NCBI RefSeq assembly: GCF_017968885.1
Contig: NZ_CP072913.1
Span: 186,001 to 250,000, forward strand
Source: Pseudomonas sp. Tri1
Lineage (GTDB): Bacteria; Pseudomonadota; Gammaproteobacteria; Pseudomonadales; Pseudomonadaceae
DNA: 64,000 nucleotides
Direction of reading: 5' to 3'
The notes under the pieces were generated by a model. That model saw only the letters and a list, made by a program, of their open reading frames with translations. It was not told the DNA's origin and searched no databases. Each line of letters opens with the position of its first letter. Position 1 is the first letter of the stretch. Both the position numbers and the translations under genes were made by a program. Of the stretch, positions 10,801-21,134 are shown one piece after another.

Positions 10801-13800
10801 AGCTTGCGCCCGCGGCGATGGTGATGGTCTTGCCGCTGTCCAGGGTCACGGTCACCGGACCGTTCTGCGCAGTGACCGGGTTGCCATTGGCGTCGGTCAG
10901 CGTGGCGGTGTAAGTGATCGTACCGTTTTCGTTCACGGTCGGCGTGGCGGTCAGCGTCACCGTGGTGGTGTCGTTGACGTCGCTGACCACGGTGCTAACT
11001 GGCGCGGTGTTTGGAGCAATGGCTTCCAAGTTACCGCCCGATGCCGAGGCAATCGACTCAGTCACCGTCGTCGGACCTTGGTACACGTCGTTGCCAACAG
11101 CCACATCCAGCACACCCGAGCTTGCGCCGGCGGCGATGGTGATCGTTTTGCCGCTGTCCAGGGTCACGGTCACCGGACCATTTTGCGCGGTGACTGGGTT
11201 GCCATTGGCATCGGTCAGCGTGGCGGTGTAGGTGATGGTGCCGTTTTCGTTCACGGTTGGTGTTGCGGTCAACGTCACGGTAGTGGTGTCGTTGACATCG
11301 CTGACCACGGTGTTGACCGGAGCGGTGTTCGGGGCGATAGCTTCCAGGTTACCGCCCGATGCCGAGGCAATCGACTCAGTCACCGTCGTCGGCCCTTGGT
11401 ACACGTCGTTGCCAACAGCCACATCCAACACGCCCGAGCTTGCACCCGCGGCGATGGTGATGGTCTTGCCGCTATCGAGCGTAACGGTGACGGGACCGTT
11501 CTGCGCAGTGACCGGGTTGCCATTGGCATCGGTCAGCGTCGCGGTGTAGGTGATCGTGCCGTTTTCGTTCACGGTCGGCGTAGCGCTCAGCGTCACCGTG
11601 GTGGTGTCGTTGACGTCGCTAACGATGGTTGTGGCAGGAGCGGTGTTCGGTGCGATGGCTTCCAGGTTGCCACCGGAGGCCGAGGCAATCGACTCTGTCA
11701 CGGTGGTCGGACCTTGGTAGACGTCATTACCAACCGCCACATCCAACACACCCGAGCTTGCGCCCGCGGCGATGGTGATGGTCTTGCCGCTGTCCAGGGT
11801 CACGGTCACCGGACCGTTCTGCGCAGTGACCGGGTTGCCATTGGCGTCGGTCAGCGTGGCGGTGTAAGTGATCGTACCGTTTTCGTTCACGGTCGGCGTG
11901 GCGGTCAGCGTCACCGTGGTGGTGTCGTTGACATCGCTGACCACAGTGCTGACTGGCACGGTGTTTGGCGCGATGGCTTCGAGATTACCGCCGGAGGCCG
12001 AGGCAATCGACTCCGTCACGGTGGTCGGCCCTTGGTACACGTCGTTGCCAACAGCCACATCCAACACACCCGAGCTTGCGCCCGCGGCGATGGTGATGGT
12101 CTTGCCGCTGTCCAGGGTCACGGTCACCGGACCGTTCTGCGCAGTGACCGGGTTGCCATTGGCGTCGGTCAGCGTGGCGGTGTAAGTGATCGTACCGTTT
12201 TCGTTCACGGTTGGCGTGGCGCTCAACGTCACGGTAGTGGTGTCGTTGACGTCGCTAACGATGGTTGTGGCAGGAGCGGTGTTCGGTGCGATGGCTTCCA
12301 GGTTGCCACCGGAGGCCGAGGCAATCGACTCCGTCACGGTGGTCGGCCCTTGGTACACGTCGTTGCCAACAGCCACATCCAACACACCCGAGCTTGCGCC
12401 CGCGGCGATGGTGATGGTCTTGCCGCTGTCCAGGGTCACGGTCACCGGACCGTTCTGCGCAGTGACCGGGTTGCCATTGGCGTCGGTCAGCGTGGCGGTG
12501 TAAGTGATCGTACCGTTTTCGTTCACGGTCGGCGTGGCGGTCAGCGTCACCGTGGTGGTGTCGTTGACGTCGCTGACCACGGTGCTAACTGGCGCGGTGT
12601 TTGGAGCAATGGCTTCCAAGTTACCGCCCGATGCCGAGGCAATCGACTCAGTCACCGTCGTCGGACCTTGGTACACGTCGTTGCCAACAGCCACATCCAG
12701 CACACCCGAGCTTGCGCCGGCGGCGATGGTGATCGTTTTGCCGCTGTCCAGGGTCACGGTCACCGGACCATTTTGCGCGGTGACTGGGTTGCCATTGGCA
12801 TCGGTCAGCGTGGCGGTGTAGGTGATGGTGCCGTTTTCGTTCACGGTTGGTGTTGCGGTCAACGTCACGGTAGTGGTGTCGTTGACATCGCTGACCACGG
12901 TGTTGACCGGAGCGGTGTTCGGGGCGATAGCTTCCAGGTTACCGCCCGATGCCGAGGCAATCGACTCAGTCACCGTCGTCGGCCCTTGGTACACGTCGTT
13001 GCCAACAGCCACATCCAACACGCCCGAGCTTGCACCCGCGGCGATGGTGATGGTCTTGCCGCTATCGAGCGTAACGGTGACGGGACCGTTCTGCGCAGTG
13101 ACCGGGTTGCCATTGGCATTGGTCAATGTGGCGGTGTAAGTGATCGTCCCGTTTTCGTTCACGGTTGGCGTGGCGGTCAACGTCACGGTAGTGGTGTCGT
13201 TGACATCGCTAACGATGGTTGTGGCAGGAGCGGTGTTCGGGGCGATGGCTTCCAGGTTGCCGCCAGAGGCAGTACTGATGCTTTCGCTGATGGTCGTTGG
13301 GCCTTGGTAAACGTCATTACCAACAGCGACGTCCAATACGCCCGAGCTTGCGCCGGCGGCGATGGTGATGGTTTTGCCGCTGTCCAAGGTCACGGTGACC
13401 GGACCGTTCTGCGCAGTGACCGGGTTGCCATTGGCATCGGTCAGCGTGGCGGTGTAGGTGATCGTGCCGTTTTCATTCACGGTCGGTGTCGCGGTCAGCG
13501 TCACGGTAGTGGTGTCTATCGAATCGGTAATCGTAGTCACCGCAGGCGCGGTGCTCGGCACCAAATTCTCAAAGTTGCCGCCAGTCGCGCCGGTAATGGT
13601 GGTGCTGACGGTGCTGCCGTTGTTGTAGACGTCATTGGCCGGCGTCTCGACATTGACCGTGCCGGTGGTTTGGCCTGCAGCAATGGTGATGACCGAGCCG
13701 TTGCTCAAGGTCACGGTCACCGGCGTTTGAGCCGGGTTGGTCAACGTCGCGGTGTAGGTGATCTGGCCGCCTTCGGTAATGGTGTTGCTAGCGGTCAAGG

Positions 13801-15532
13801 TTAGACCGGTTGCATCGACTGAATCAGTAATCGTAGTGACGGCAGGCGCAGTGCTCGGTACCAAATTCTCAAAGTTGCCGCCAGTCGCACCGGTGATGGT
13901 GGTGCTGACGGTGCTGCTGTTGTTGTAGACGTCATTGGCAGGCGTCTCGACGTTGACGGTACCGGTGGTTTGGCCTGCAGCGATGGTGATGACCGAGCCA
14001 TTGCTGAGCGTTACGGTTACTGGCGTTTGAGCTGGGTTAGTCAGGGTCGCGGTGTAGGTGATCTGGCCGCCTTCAGTAATGGTGTCGCTAGCCGTCAGCG
14101 TCAGACCGGTACTGTCAGTGGAGTCGGTGATCGTGGTGACCGCAGGCGCAGTGCTCGGTACCAAATTCTCAAAGTTGCCACCAGTTGCACCGGTAATGGT
14201 GGTGCTGACAGTGCCGCCATTGTTGTAGACATCATTGGCCGGAGTATCGACAGCAACAGTGCCGGTGGTTTGGCCCGCAGCGATGGTGATGACCGAGCCA
14301 TTGCTCAAAGTCACGGTCACCGGCGTTTGGGCCGGGTTGGTCAGCGTCGCGGTGTAAGTGATCTGCCCGCCTTCGGTGATGGTATCGCTGGCGGTCAGTG
14401 TCAGGCCGGTATTGTCAGTGGAGTCGGTGATCGTGGTGACCGCAGGTGCGGTGCTCGGCACCAAATTCTCAAAGTTGCCGCCAGTCGCACCGGTAATGGT
14501 GGTGCTGACGGTGCTGCCGTTGTTGTAGACGTCATTGGCCGGCGTTTCGACATTGACGGTGCCGGTAGTCTGGCCGGCGGCGATGGTAATGACCGAGCCG
14601 TTGCTCAAGGTCACGGTCACCGGCGTCTGGGCCGGGTTAGTCAGCGTGGCGGTGTAGGTGATCTGGCCGCCTTCGGTCACGGTGTTGCCCGCCGTCAGGG
14701 TGACGGTGGTGGTGTCGATGGTGTCGGTGATCTGGGTCACGGCCGGCGTGGTGGGCAAGGTCACGGCAATGCCGGTACCGCCGGTGGTGCCAGTGACGGT
14801 CACACTGATCTGGCTTGGGTCGTTGTAGACCGTGTCGTTCGGCGCGAGTGGGACGTTGACGCTACCGGTGAGTTGACCCGCCGGGATCACGATGACCGCG
14901 CCGTTGGACAAGGTCACGGTCAGGTTGGTCTGCGGGGCCTGGGTCACGGTCGCAGTGTAGACCAGCACACCGCCGGCCTCGGTCAGGGTTGGCGTGGCGC
15001 TCAGGGTCATCGTTGCATTGAGCACGGCGTTGGCGGTCGTATCCGTGGTATCGCCACCGAGGATGTTGTTATCGGTGGCGGCAGCCGCAGCGAGACCTTC
15101 CGTTGGGAAACCGACGGTTGGGTCGACGCTGCCCGCAGTGGCATCCAGCACCACAAAGCTGTGGCCGCCACCGGCGGCACCACCAGTCCCCGCAGCGGTA
15201 GCGCCGGCGGCGGTGGCTTCCAGGTCGGTCGTCGGGTCGACGCCAGCGGCGATGGCTTGCTGCAGCTCTTCTACCGACGGTGCGGCCTGGGCAGTGGCTT
15301 GTGCCAGGTCAGTGGAAGAGTCCGGAGCATTGGCGCTCCACTGAGTGTCGCGGCCCAGGTCCAGGGAGCGACCGTCGGCCAGCTCCAGTGTGACGGCACC
15401 GGCAGGGCCGGTGTCCAGCTGCTCGCCCGTGTACAGGCGATCCCCTTCAATGAGTACGCGCCGAATGCCCTCGGGGGATACGGCGAAAACCTGACCAACA
15501 ATGCTTTTGACAACGGCAACAACACTGCTCAT
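1844..15532 (-). CDS. lapA: LapA-type giant RTX adhesin
   Basis: This 4562-residue biofilm adhesin is secreted by the adjacent LapEBC. In order it has: an N-terminal retention module beginning [15 protein letters not shown]; a double TAAG motif (residues 107-110 and 112-115), the known target type of the periplasmic protease LapG; four about 100-aa repeats (about 280-680); twenty-five 106-aa repeats (about 680-3330); a Calx-beta-like domain; cadherin/VCBS-like segments; a PA14-like domain (about 3730-3880); a vWFA domain with the MIDAS motif DSSGSMS (about 4040-4280); RTX nonapeptides GGxGNDxL (about 4390-4460); and a C-terminal type I secretion signal. The start at 15532 is chosen over an upstream in-frame ATG because GGAGAA lies eight bases before it and the family begins MSSVV. 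LapA anchors cells to surfaces under c-di-GMP control through LapD and LapG, which are not in this window. The repeat number is unusual and includes a recent block duplication. Confidence 0.95.
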   Translation of the reverse strand: MSSVVAVVKSIVGQVFAVSPEGIRRVLIEGDRLYTGEQLDTGPAGAVTLELADGRSLDLGRDTQWSANAPDSSTDLAQATAQAAPSVEELQQAIAAGVDPTTDLEATAAGATAAGTGGAAGGGHSFVVLDATAGSVDPTVGFPTEGLAAAAATDNNILGGDTTDTTANAVLNATMTLSATPTLTEAGGVLVYTATVTQAPQTNLTVTLSNGAVIVIPAGQLTGSVNVPLAPNDTVYNDPSQISVTVTGTTGGTGIAVTLPTTPAVTQITDTIDTTTVTLTAGNTVTEGGQITYTATLTNPAQTPVTVTLSNGSVITIAAGQTTGTVNVETPANDVYNNGSTVSTTITGATGGNFENLVPSTAPAVTTITDSTDNTGLTLTASDTITEGGQITYTATLTNPAQTPVTVTLSNGSVITIAAGQTTGTVAVDTPANDVYNNGGTVSTTITGATGGNFENLVPSTAPAVTTITDSTDSTGLTLTASDTITEGGQITYTATLTNPAQTPVTVTLSNGSVITIAAGQTTGTVNVETPANDVYNNSSTVSTTITGATGGNFENLVPSTAPAVTTITDSVDATGLTLTASNTITEGGQITYTATLTNPAQTPVTVTLSNGSVITIAAGQTTGTVNVETPANDVYNNGSTVSTTITGATGGNFENLVPSTAPAVTTITDSIDTTTVTLTATPTVNENGTITYTATLTDANGNPVTAQNGPVTVTLDSGKTITIAAGASSGVLDVAVGNDVYQGPTTISESISTASGGNLEAIAPNTAPATTIVSDVNDTTTVTLTATPTVNENGTITYTATLTNANGNPVTAQNGPVTVTLDSGKTITIAAGASSGVLDVAVGNDVYQGPTTVTESIASASGGNLEAIAPNTAPVNTVVSDVNDTTTVTLTATPTVNENGTITYTATLTDANGNPVTAQNGPVTVTLDSGKTITIAAGASSGVLDVAVGNDVYQGPTTVTESIASASGGNLEAIAPNTAPVSTVVSDVNDTTTVTLTATPTVNENGTITYTATLTDANGNPVTAQNGPVTVTLDSGKTITIAAGASSGVLDVAVGNDVYQGPTTVTESIASASGGNLEAIAPNTAPATTIVSDVNDTTTVTLSATPTVNENGTITYTATLTDANGNPVTAQNGPVTVTLDSGKTITIAAGASSGVLDVAVGNDVYQGPTTVTESIASASGGNLEAIAPNTVPVSTVVSDVNDTTTVTLTATPTVNENGTITYTATLTDANGNPVTAQNGPVTVTLDSGKTITIAAGASSGVLDVAVGNDVYQGPTTVTESIASASGGNLEAIAPNTAPATTIVSDVNDTTTVTLSATPTVNENGTITYTATLTDANGNPVTAQNGPVTVTLDSGKTITIAAGASSGVLDVAVGNDVYQGPTTVTESIASASGGNLEAIAPNTAPVNTVVSDVNDTTTVTLTATPTVNENGTITYTATLTDANGNPVTAQNGPVTVTLDSGKTITIAAGASSGVLDVAVGNDVYQGPTTVTESIASASGGNLEAIAPNTAPVSTVVSDVNDTTTVTLTATPTVNENGTITYTATLTDANGNPVTAQNGPVTVTLDSGKTITIAAGASSGVLDVAVGNDVYQGPTTVTESIASASGGNLEAIAPNTAPATTIVSDVNDTTTVTLSATPTVNENGTITYTATLTDANGNPVTAQNGPVTVTLDSGKTITIAAGASSGVLDVAVGNDVYQGPTTVTESIASASGGNLEAIAPNTVPVSTVVSDVNDTTTVTLTATPTVNENGTITYTATLTDANGNPVTAQNGPVTVTLDSGKTITIAAGASSGVLDVAVGNDVYQGPTTVTESIASASGGNLEAIAPNTAPATTIVSDVNDTTTVTLSATPTVNENGTITYTATLTDANGNPVTAQNGPVTVTLDSGKTITIAAGASSGVLDVAVGNDVYQGPTTVTESIASASGGNLEAIAPNTAPATTIVSDVNDTTTVTLSATPTVNENGTITYTATLTDANGNPVTAQNGPVTVTLDSGKTITIAAGASSGVLDVAVGNDVYQGPTTVTESIKDASGGNLEAIAPNTAPATTIVSDVNDTTTVTLTATPTVNENGTITYTATLTDANGNPVTAQNGPVTVTLDSGKTITIAAGASSGVLDVAVGNDVYQGPTTVTESIASASGGNLEAIAPNTAPATTIVSDVNDTTTVTLTATPTVNENGTITYTATLTDANGNPVTAQNGPVTVTLDSGKTITIAAGASSGVLDVAVGNDVYQGPTTVTESIKDASGGNLEASAPNTAPATTIVSDVNDTTTVTLTATPTVNENGTITYTATLTDANGKPVTAQNGPVTVTLDSGKTITIAAGSSSGVLDVAVGNDVYQGPTTVTESIKEATGGNLEAIAPNTTPASTVVSDVNDTTTVTLTATPTVNENGTITYTATLTDANGNPVTAQNGPVTVTLDSGKTITIAAGASSGVLDVAVGNDVYQGPTTVTESIKEATGGNLEAIAPNTAPVSTVVSDVNDTTTVTLTATPTVNENGTITYTATLTDANGNPVTAQNGPVTVTLDSGKTITIAAGSSSGVLDVAVGNDVYQGPTTVTESIKEATGGNLEAIAPNTTPASTVVSDVNDTTTVTLTATPTVNENGTITYTATLTDANGNPVTAQNGPVTVTLDSGKTITIAAGASSGVLDVAVGNDVYQGPTTVTESIKDASGGNLEAIAPNTAPATTIVSDVNDTTTVTLTANPTVNENGTITYTATLTGADGKPVIAQNGPVTVTLDSGKTITIAAGASSGVLDVAVGNDVYQGPTTVTESIKDASGGNLEAIAPNTAPVSTIVSDVNDTTTVTLTANPTVNENGTITYTATLTGADGKPVIAQNGPVTVTLESGKTITIAAGASSGVLDVAVGNDVYQGPTTVTESIKDASGGNLEAIAPNTAPVSTVVSDVNDTTTVTLTANPTVNENGTITYTATLTDADGKPVIAQNGPVTVTLESGKTITIAAGASSGVLDVAVGNDVYQGPTTVTESIKDASGGNLEAIAPNTAPVSTVVSDVNDTTTVTLTANPTVNENGTITYTATLTGADGKPVTAQNGPVTVTLESGKTITIAAGASSGVLDVAVGNDVYQGPTTVTESISTATGGNLEAIAPNTAPVSTIVSDVNDTTTVTLTANPTVNENGTITYTATLTGADGKPVIAQNGPVTVTLDSGKTITIAAGASSGVLDVAVGNDVYQGPTTVTESIKDASGGNLEAIAPNTAPVSTIVSDVNDTTTVTLTANPTVNENGTITYTATLTGADGKPVIAQNGPVTVTLESGKTITIAAGASSGALDVAVGNDVYTGAPSITESIKSASGGNLEAIAVDKTGASTAVGDTVDNTTVSITGSTSVTEGQAATYTVSLTNPAQTEVTLKIVYSGTAADGTDFTGVYTVKIPANATSATFNVATLDDKITEGTENFVVKIDSATGGNFEHLAVSGTNGSVSTSIIDNDAPPALDLDANNSSGKTGADYQVTFTEGTTGPGVSIADTDLSITDPDSTMLTGATIVLTNRQPGDALNLGNSVNGISINANSTDGKVTLTLSGNATLADYMQQIKNISFINNSEDPSTVPRIITVTVTDGSSYSNTATTTVNVVGVNDAPVATGGAVTGTEDTSLVLGWSTFGVSDVDSSAANLGVKITELPADGKLQYLDGATWKDVANNQTFTKADIDAGKLRFTPDANESGANGYVGSSTGNNQADYAQVKFQPTDGQTLGNTSTVKIDITPVADAPTLDVAGNAVTSTGLIKEVWTGLSGLGTDGSGAPSGTLKSVIDAAGTPNSTSTVTNVQSDSNVNPGTASKTSGLIFLEAGKTYTFSGTGDDSLLVTIGGKDVAAITWGAGGKLNGSFTPTSSGYYTLDIYHHNQTGPGSYDVNLSVNGSTPVDLSSAGVPLYTGVTDLANAGVTVSDLHGTNGEGYYDGFKLNEGAEGTSVHLSKITTALTDTDGSESLSVKIGGMPEGSVLSDGAGHFATVGSNGEASVSGWNLGSLTLTPPTYYNGQLNLTVTSTSTEALGGSATTTAQIPVTVYPATYNAVTATSGSDNVTGTDGNDIVVADIGGLTVVPGVNYNIAFMVDSSGSMSDSSIAAAKTSLTSVFNTLKQSMGSNAGTVNIFLADFDSQVNKSISVNLNDPNALTLLKGVLDSMVSGGGTNYEDVFKTTANFFNSTEALSNTGAKNLTYFITDGKPTYYQTGEQTNPTLYGTVKLDDVLSAANYSVGKYYTQTIDSTHKYTIYENGEMYLSTKSGKKWTDSYVGTVHAEGNGTFELSNQGGTGYGEYWNYVDSAAGSTDSFTLLKGLSTVEAIGLNNDVTLNDLKPYDSDSTPQTNIDPNNLANSIIGHTEATLPGSDTVNGGEGNDILFGDLVSFNGIAGEGYQAIQAFVAQQSGVDVSKVTTSNVHQYITEHYTAFDVSGAHDGNDTLLGGGGNDILFGQGGNDTLNGGKGNDILLGGSGNDTLTGGPGNDTLIGGLGGDTFVWKSGDTGTDVIKDFKASDGDRIDLRDLLQGETGSTIDHFLKISTVDGVTSLQVSTTGQFNAANGAAATPDVTIKLEGNNWSNVNLNSLIAGSDPTIKVDHNNS
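5560..13510 (-). repeat. 25 tandem 318-bp repeats inside lapA
   Basis: The marker GTTTTC(G/A)TTCACGGT recurs every 318 bp from about 5832 to 13464, giving 25 units of 106 residues. Each unit encodes a beta-sandwich-like module with [15 protein letters not shown] and [20 protein letters not shown]. Nucleotide identity between units is very high, and the main differences are DANGNPV versus GADGKPV and the linker [24 protein letters not shown]. Units toward the C-terminus (5.5-7.7 kb) form a distinct subtype with TANPT. Confidence 0.9.
9903..13119 (-). repeat. Tandem duplication of a five-unit block in lapA
   Basis: Bases 9903-11529 and 11493-13119 match at an offset of exactly 1590 bp, five repeat units. 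Every line I compared is identical. The first differences outside are at 9902/11492 and 11530/13120. This is a second-order tandem duplication superimposed on the 318-bp array. Confidence 0.8.
13511..14710 (-). repeat. Four tandem 300-bp repeats inside lapA
   Basis: Four units of 100 residues precede the 106-residue array in the protein. Each contains [20 protein letters not shown] and [12 protein letters not shown], followed by an NDVYNN and [19 protein letters not shown] linker. They are related to, but clearly distinct from, the 106-residue units. Confidence 0.85.
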
Positions 15533-15646
15533 TGAAGATTCTCCGGGTGCCACGCTCAGTAGACTTCCATGGACCCGGCAGCCTGCAGGCGGCAGCGGTC
15601 TGGACGTTCTTGCTCACTAAATAAGGTTGTTTTGACGCTTTTGTGT

Positions 15647-15700
15647 GTCAATAATTTGGCTGTAGATTTCCACATATTTTGTTTGTGCCAAACTATTGAC
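15647..15700. promoter_or_regulatory. Long inverted repeat in the lapA/lapE divergent promoter region
   Basis: GTCAATAATTTGGC (15647-15660) and GCCAAACTATTGAC (15687-15700) are inverted copies with 13 of 14 bases matching, separated by 26 bp. They lie in the 359-bp AT-rich gap between the divergent lapA (start 15532) and lapE (start 15892). I see no gene in the rest of that gap. The left copy also resembles the published FleQ consensus GTCANTAAATTGAC, and FleQ is known to regulate lap genes in pseudomonads. An operator shared by both promoters is the likeliest reading, and the identity of the regulator is inferred. Confidence 0.5.
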
Positions 15701-15891
15701 CTTCTGCTGGCCATCCTAAACAATTGCTTTCGTAATGTCACATTGATATTTAAGCGGCGACCTGTTCTTTCGGTGCGTGTTCCAGCTCCTGTTTTGAACT
15801 TTCCGACATACGGTCATTCCGGTTGCCATCATCCGATGCAGCGCCACGTTTCGCTGTGATCCAAGACAAGTGTTTCAGGAAGAAATCCACC

Positions 15892-17241
15892 ATGCGTTCG
15901 CCCTTGTTCATGGCTTTACCCTTTGCCCTCGCCGCCAGTTTCGTACAAGCACAAACCTTGCCGCAGGCCATGCAACAGGCGCTGGATGTCCATCCTGAAA
16001 TTCAGGCCGGCGTGAACAGTCGCCTCGCGGCGGACTACCAGCTCAAGGCGGCCAAGGGCGGCTATCTGCCTAGGGTGGACCTTGCCGCCGGGTATGGTCG
16101 TGAAGGCACTGACAGCGTCACCACCCGCTCGGGCGGTAACAATCATTGGGAAACCCTGAACCGCAGCGAGTCGAGCCTGCGCCTGTCGCAGATGGTTTTT
16201 GACGGTTTTGCGACGTCAAGCGAAGTCGGGCGTCAACAAGCCACCGTCAACGCCCGTGCCTATTCGTTGCTGGACGCTTCCGAGCGCACCGGGTTGACGG
16301 TGGCCCAGGTCTACCTGGACGTGCTGACCCGTCGCGAGTTCGTGCGCCTGGCCGAGGAAAACCTCAAGAGCCATGAGCGCATCTTCGACCAGATCAAGCT
16401 GCGCACTTCCCGTGGCGTGGGCAGCGGTGCCGACCTGGACCAGGCCGAGGCGCGCATGGCCCAGGCCCGCAACAACCTGATCACCGAACAAACCAACCTG
16501 GCCGACGCCCAGACCAACTACCTCAGCGCCGTCGGCCAACTGCCGGACCAGTTGGAGCGCCCCGCCGACTTTATGGCGCTGTTGCCGGCCAACCTGACCG
16601 AAGCCCGTGCCCAGATGCTGGAAAACAGCCCGGTGCTGCGTTCGGCCGAAGCTGACATCGCCGCTGCCGAGCAACAGTACGAAGCCGCCAAGTCGAGCTT
16701 CTACCCACGTTTCGACGCCGAGCTGGGCCGTACCGCCGACAACGACCTGGATGGCCAGAACGGCCACAATAATGAATGGCAGGCCATGCTGCGCATGCGT
16801 TTCAACCTGTATGCCGGCGGCAGCAACAAGGCGGACCTGGAGTCCAAGTCGTACCTGTCCAACCAGGCCCTGGATATTCGCAACAATGCGCTGCGTCAGC
16901 TCAATGAAGAGCTGGGCCTGGCCTGGAACGCCTTGAACAACGCCAACGCCCAGGTGCCGATCGCCCAGCAATATGTCGATCACAGCACCAGCGTGCGCAC
17001 CGCCTACCAGAGGCAATTCAGCCTCGGCGAGCGTACCTTGCTCGACTTGCTCGACAGCGAAAACGAGCTGTTCAGCGCATCCCGGCGCCTGGCGGAAATC
17101 AAGAATGTGCAGCTGTTCACTCAGTACCGGATCAAGGCAACCATGGGTCAGTTGTTGAAAAGCCAGGGTGTGGTCGCACCGTTGGCATCGGTTGTGCAGA
17201 ACGACGTGAAACCCAAGGTTCAGTTGCCTGGGATGAATTGA
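15892..17241 (+). CDS. lapE: LapE, TolC-type outer-membrane channel of the LapA secretion system
   Basis: This 449-residue outer-membrane efflux protein forms the exit duct of the LapEBC type I secretion system. It has a cleavable signal peptide (MRSPLFMALPFALAASFVQA) and then the TolC pattern of two long coiled-coil halves, with TLPQAMQQALDVHPEIQ at the start of the mature protein. The ATG at 15892 is chosen because the signal peptide begins there and AGGAAG lies a few bases upstream; an in-frame ATG at 15823 would add a charged extension before the signal peptide. lapB follows after a short gap, so lapE, lapB and lapC probably form one operon, divergent from their substrate gene lapA. The channel is also known to hold the LapA retention module in the outer membrane. 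Confidence 0.93.
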   Translation: MRSPLFMALPFALAASFVQAQTLPQAMQQALDVHPEIQAGVNSRLAADYQLKAAKGGYLPRVDLAAGYGREGTDSVTTRSGGNNHWETLNRSESSLRLSQMVFDGFATSSEVGRQQATVNARAYSLLDASERTGLTVAQVYLDVLTRREFVRLAEENLKSHERIFDQIKLRTSRGVGSGADLDQAEARMAQARNNLITEQTNLADAQTNYLSAVGQLPDQLERPADFMALLPANLTEARAQMLENSPVLRSAEADIAAAEQQYEAAKSSFYPRFDAELGRTADNDLDGQNGHNNEWQAMLRMRFNLYAGGSNKADLESKSYLSNQALDIRNNALRQLNEELGLAWNALNNANAQVPIAQQYVDHSTSVRTAYQRQFSLGERTLLDLLDSENELFSASRRLAEIKNVQLFTQYRIKATMGQLLKSQGVVAPLASVVQNDVKPKVQLPGMN

Positions 17242-17278
17242 GTCTACAACCCCGTTTTAATCAGTCAGAGTGCAGAGC

Positions 17279-19435
17279 GTGGAATCAGAAGTCAGTCCAG
17301 TCGAACTCGTTCATGACCCGCGCACGCTGCACGACGACCCGTTGCTGGACGGTCTGCTGGCGCTCTGCATGCTGCATCAGAAGCCGGCCAGCGCGGCGAT
17401 GCTCACCACCGGCCTGCCGCTACCCAAGCAACGGCTGAGCGTCGAATTATTGTCGCGTGCGGCGGCCCGTGCCGGTTTGCAAGGCCGGGTGCTGCAACGC
17501 AAGCTCGAGCAAATTCCGACCATCGCCATGCCGGCGCTGTTGCTGCTCAAGGACGGTCGCAGCGCCGTGCTGCTGGGCTGGAGCGGCGACGATCAGGCGC
17601 GGCTGCTGCTCAGTGAAAGCGATGGTGGTGAGGTTACCGTCAGTCGCGAGCTGCTGGCCGATGACTACATTGGCAAGGTCTTCTTTGCCCAGCCGCAGCA
17701 TAAATTTGACGTGAACCACGGCACGCTGATTCCTCGGGCGCGCTCGTGGTTTCGCGACACCCTCAAGCGATCCCGCTGGCTGTACGCCGACGCCATCGCC
17801 GCCAGCCTGCTGATCAACATCATCGCCATGGCCGCGCCGCTGTTCGTGATGAACGTCTACGACCGCGTGGTGCCGAACCAGGCCGAATCGACCCTGTGGG
17901 TGCTGGCCGTCGGTATCACCGGCGCCTATGTGTTCGACCTGATCCTCAAGATGCTGCGCAGCCTGTGCCTGGACCTGGCCGGCAAGAAAACCGACCTGAT
18001 CATTTCGGCGACGCTGTTCGAGCGCATCGTCGGCATGTCCATGAAATACCGTCCGGCGCGGGTCGGCAGCTTTGCCCAGAACATCCATGAGTTCCAGAGC
18101 CTGCGGGACTTCCTGGCCTCGCTGACCCTCACCAGCCTGATCGATCTGCCGTTCACCTTGCTGATCTTCATGGTCATCGCGATTATCGGCGGGCATCTGG
18201 TGTGGATTCCGGTGCTGGCGTTCCCGATTGCCCTATTGATTGGCTATGCCTTGCAGAAGCCCCTGGTGGCAACCATGGAGCGCACCATGGCCTTGGGCGC
18301 CGAGCGTCAATCCAGCCTGATCGAAACCTTGGCTGGCCTGGACGCAGTGAAGGTCAACAACGCCGAGAGCGAGCGCCAGTACCAGTGGGAACAGACCATC
18401 GGCACTCTCAGCCGCCTCGAACTGCGGGTGAAGATGCTGTCCGGCCTGGCGATGAACATCACCTTGCTGATCCAGCAACTGGCCGGCGTGGTCATGATCG
18501 TCTTTGGCGTGTACCTGATCATCGCTGGCAACCTGAGCATGGGGGGGCTGGTTGCCTGCTACATGCTCAGCGGCCGCGCCCTCAGCCCATTGGCTTCGCT
18601 GTCGGGCCTGCTGACCCGCTACCAGCAGGCGCGGGTGACCATGACCTCGGTCGACCAGATGATGGAGCTGCCCCAGGAGCGCAATTTCGACGAGCGTCCG
18701 CTGAGCCGTAAGGTCTTGCAAGGCGCCGTCGAATGCCGTCAGTTGAATTTCACCTACCCGAACCAGCAGAACGCGGCGCTGAAGAACATCAACCTGGTGA
18801 TCAAGCCGGGCGAGAAAATCGGCATCATCGGCCGCAGCGGTTCGGGCAAGAGCTCCCTGGCCAAGTTGCTGGTGGGCTTGTACCAGCCGGACGACGGCGC
18901 GTTGCTGGTGGACGGCGTGGACATCCGCCAGATCGACGTCAGCGAGCTGCGCTACAACATTGGCTACGTACCCCAGGACATCCAACTGCTGGCCGGTACC
19001 CTGCGGGACAACCTGACCTCCGGCGCCCGTTACGTCGAAGACGAGCTGGTGCTCCAGGCCGCGGAACTGGCGGGCGTGCATGAGTTCGCGCGCCTGCATC
19101 CGCAAGGCTATGAGCTGCAGGTCGGCGAGCGCGGACAGAACCTGTCCGGCGGCCAGCGCCAGAACGTCGCCCTGGCCCGCGCATTGCTGCTCAACCCACC
19201 CATCCTGTTGCTGGACGAGCCCACCAGCGCCATGGACAACACCGGTGAAGAACGCTTGAAACAGCGCCTGGCCGCCGTGGTGGAGAACAAGACGGTACTG
19301 CTGGTGACGCACCGAGCGTCCTTGCTGTCGCTGGTGGATCGCCTGCTGGTGATCGACCGTGGACAGATTCTCGCCGACGGCCCGAAAGCCGCTGTCATGG
19401 AAGCGTTGAAGAAGGGGCAGATCAGTGTTGCTTAA
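17279..19435 (+). CDS. lapB: LapB, type I secretion ABC ATPase/permease
   Basis: This is the inner-membrane ABC exporter for LapA, about 718 residues. The N-terminal about 130 residues form a C39-peptidase-like domain without the catalytic cysteine, as in other adhesin exporters, where it binds substrate rather than cutting it. Six transmembrane helices follow (about 150-420), then the nucleotide-binding domain with Walker A GIIGRSGSGKSS, signature LSGGQRQ and Walker B ILLLDEPTSAMD. The start is uncertain: GTG at 17279 (MESEVSPVEL) fits the usual family length, and an in-frame GTG at 17270 would add three residues. Neither has a strong Shine-Dalgarno. The 3' end overlaps lapC by 11 bp, which indicates translational coupling. 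Confidence 0.93.
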   Translation: MESEVSPVELVHDPRTLHDDPLLDGLLALCMLHQKPASAAMLTTGLPLPKQRLSVELLSRAAARAGLQGRVLQRKLEQIPTIAMPALLLLKDGRSAVLLGWSGDDQARLLLSESDGGEVTVSRELLADDYIGKVFFAQPQHKFDVNHGTLIPRARSWFRDTLKRSRWLYADAIAASLLINIIAMAAPLFVMNVYDRVVPNQAESTLWVLAVGITGAYVFDLILKMLRSLCLDLAGKKTDLIISATLFERIVGMSMKYRPARVGSFAQNIHEFQSLRDFLASLTLTSLIDLPFTLLIFMVIAIIGGHLVWIPVLAFPIALLIGYALQKPLVATMERTMALGAERQSSLIETLAGLDAVKVNNAESERQYQWEQTIGTLSRLELRVKMLSGLAMNITLLIQQLAGVVMIVFGVYLIIAGNLSMGGLVACYMLSGRALSPLASLSGLLTRYQQARVTMTSVDQMMELPQERNFDERPLSRKVLQGAVECRQLNFTYPNQQNAALKNINLVIKPGEKIGIIGRSGSGKSSLAKLLVGLYQPDDGALLVDGVDIRQIDVSELRYNIGYVPQDIQLLAGTLRDNLTSGARYVEDELVLQAAELAGVHEFARLHPQGYELQVGERGQNLSGGQRQNVALARALLLNPPILLLDEPTSAMDNTGEERLKQRLAAVVENKTVLLVTHRASLLSLVDRLLVIDRGQILADGPKAAVMEALKKGQISVA

Positions 19436-20792
19436 ATCCGGTTTGAAGGGTGCCGTGGGCCGCTATTTCAAAGGCTCCGACTCGCTGCACGGGCAACCGC
19501 TGCCCGAAGTCAACAAGGCCCTGATCGAAGACGCCCCACGGGTGGTGCGCCTGACCATCTGGGGAATCATCGGCTTCTTTGTATTCCTCGGGTTGTGGGC
19601 TAACTTCGCTGTGATCGACGAAGTGACCAAGGGCGACGGCAAGGCGATTCCATCGTCCAAGATCCAGAAAATCCAGAACCTGGAAGGCGGGATCGTCGCC
19701 GAGCTGTTCGTCAAGGAAGGGCAGATTGTCGAGGCCGGCGCGCCGTTGATTCGTTTGGATGACACACGGTTTGTCTCCAACGTCGGCGAAACCGAGGCTG
19801 ACCGCCTGTCCATGCTGTTGCGGGTCGAACGCCTGAGCGCCGAGGTCGATGATCGACCGCTGAATTTCCCGGCCGATGTGCTCAAGGCGGTGCCGGGCCA
19901 GGCGGCCAGCGAAGAGTCGCTGTACATCAGCCGCCGTCAGCAGCTGCACGATGAAATCGGCGGCTTGCAGGAACAGTTGATCCAACGTCAGCAAGAGCTG
20001 CGCGAGTTCGTGTCCAAGCAGGCGCAGTACCGTTCCGGCCTGGCGCTGCAACGCCAGGAAATCAACATGTCCGAGCCGCTGGTGGCCCAGGGTGCGGTAT
20101 CGCCAGTGGAAGTGCTGCGGCTCAAGCGCGCCGAAGTCGAAACCCGCGGGCAACTGGACGCCACGACGCTGGCAATCCCCCGCGCCGAATCGGCGATCAA
20201 GGAAGTGCAGCGCAAGATCGACGAGACCCGCGGTAAATTCCGCAGCGAAGCCCTGACCCAGCTCAACGAGGCCCGCACCGACCTGAACAAGGCCCAGGCC
20301 ACTGGCAAAGCCCTGGAGGATCGGGTGAGCCGGACCCTGGTGACATCGCCGGTACGCGGCATCGTCAACAAGTTACTGGTGAACACCATCGGCGGGGTGA
20401 TCCAGCCCGGTAGCGACCTGGTGGAAATCGTGCCGCTGGACGACACCATTCTGGTGGAAGCGAAAATCCGTCCCCAGGACATTGCCTTCCTGCACCCCGG
20501 CCAGAGCGCCACGGTGAAATTCACGGCGTACGACTACACCATCTACGGCGGGCTGAAAGCCAAGCTGGAACAGATCGGTGCCGATACCATCACCGATGAA
20601 GACAAGAAAACCACCTACTACATCATCAAGCTGCGCACCGAACGCAGCCACCTGGGCACCGATGAAAAGCCGCTGCTGATCATCCCCGGCATGGTCGCGT
20701 CGGTGGACATCATCACCGGCAAGAAAACCGTGCTCAGCTACCTGCTCAAGCCCATCATCAAGGCCCGGGCCGAGGCGTTGCACGAGCGCTAG
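19425..20792 (+). CDS. lapC: LapC, HlyD-type membrane-fusion protein
   Basis: This 455-residue periplasmic adaptor links LapB to LapE. It has a short cytoplasmic N-terminus, one transmembrane helix (IWGIIGFFVFLGLWANFAVI, about residues 45-64), a lipoyl-type half motif around IQNLEGGIVAELFVKEGQIV, a long coiled-coil hairpin (about 150-300) and a C-terminal beta-barrel with an HlyD-family RPQDIAFLHPGQSATVKF segment. The GTG start at 19425 is preceded by AAGGGG at suitable distance and overlaps the end of lapB. It is the last gene of lapEBC, followed by an inverted repeat and a REP pair. Confidence 0.93.
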   Translation: MLLKSGLKGAVGRYFKGSDSLHGQPLPEVNKALIEDAPRVVRLTIWGIIGFFVFLGLWANFAVIDEVTKGDGKAIPSSKIQKIQNLEGGIVAELFVKEGQIVEAGAPLIRLDDTRFVSNVGETEADRLSMLLRVERLSAEVDDRPLNFPADVLKAVPGQAASEESLYISRRQQLHDEIGGLQEQLIQRQQELREFVSKQAQYRSGLALQRQEINMSEPLVAQGAVSPVEVLRLKRAEVETRGQLDATTLAIPRAESAIKEVQRKIDETRGKFRSEALTQLNEARTDLNKAQATGKALEDRVSRTLVTSPVRGIVNKLLVNTIGGVIQPGSDLVEIVPLDDTILVEAKIRPQDIAFLHPGQSATVKFTAYDYTIYGGLKAKLEQIGADTITDEDKKTTYYIIKLRTERSHLGTDEKPLLIIPGMVASVDIITGKKTVLSYLLKPIIKARAEALHER

Positions 20793-20804
20793 CGTCGGCG
20801 CTAG

Positions 20805-20839
20805 TTGATCATTCCCACGCTCCGCATGGGAATGATCAA
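20805..20839. terminator. Inverted repeat after lapC, possible terminator
   Basis: Arms TTGATCATTCCCA (20805-20817) and TGGGAATGATCAA (20827-20839) pair perfectly around a 9-base loop, 13 bases after the lapC stop codon. There is no T-tract, so termination is likely but not certain. Confidence 0.45.
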
Positions 20840-20850
20840 GTGCTTTATTC

Positions 20851-20940
20851 CTGTGGGAGCGAGCTTGCTCGCGATGGCGGTGTCTCAGCGACAGATAAGT
20901 ACCTGACCTGACGCCATCGCGAGCAAGCTCGCTCCCACGG
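20851..20940. repeat. REP hairpin pair
   Basis: An inverted pair of REP copies (GTGGGAGCGAGCTTGCTCGC and its complement) separates lapEBC from the sulfur gene cluster. The 342-bp gap between the two operons holds this pair, the hairpin before it and the promoter block after it, and no gene. Confidence 0.85.
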
Positions 20941-20964
20941 TTTTTAACGACTTCGCTAAACGCC

Positions 20965-21018
20965 ATATCGTTATTCACTAACGGTATTTAAATTCCAATT
21001 CTTATACCTTTAAAGTCA
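20965..21018 (+). promoter_or_regulatory. Conserved AT-rich promoter block, probable CysB-type control site (copy 1)
   Basis: This 54-base block is matched at 45 of 54 positions, without gaps, by 52200-52253. The shared core includes GTATTTAAATT and TTCTTATnCCTTTAAAGTCA. Both copies lie 75-120 bp upstream of ABC importer or dioxygenase operons. Sulfur-starvation promoters of pseudomonads are AT-rich and CysB-controlled, so a CysB-dependent promoter is the likely reading. The assignment is inferred. Confidence 0.6.
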
Positions 21019-21134
21019 TCCCCCTGCGTACCTGCCGACCAATCGGCGCGCCGCACGACACAAACCGACACGGGACCTCCGTGAGTTTTTGATCGACGCG
21101 CGCCTGTAGAGCGCGCTGTGCGTGGGAGTGATGT

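Noticed and set aside
5560..13510. Regular 318-bp spacing considered as a CRISPR or satellite
   Set aside because: The unit is coding throughout, in one frame, with no spacers.
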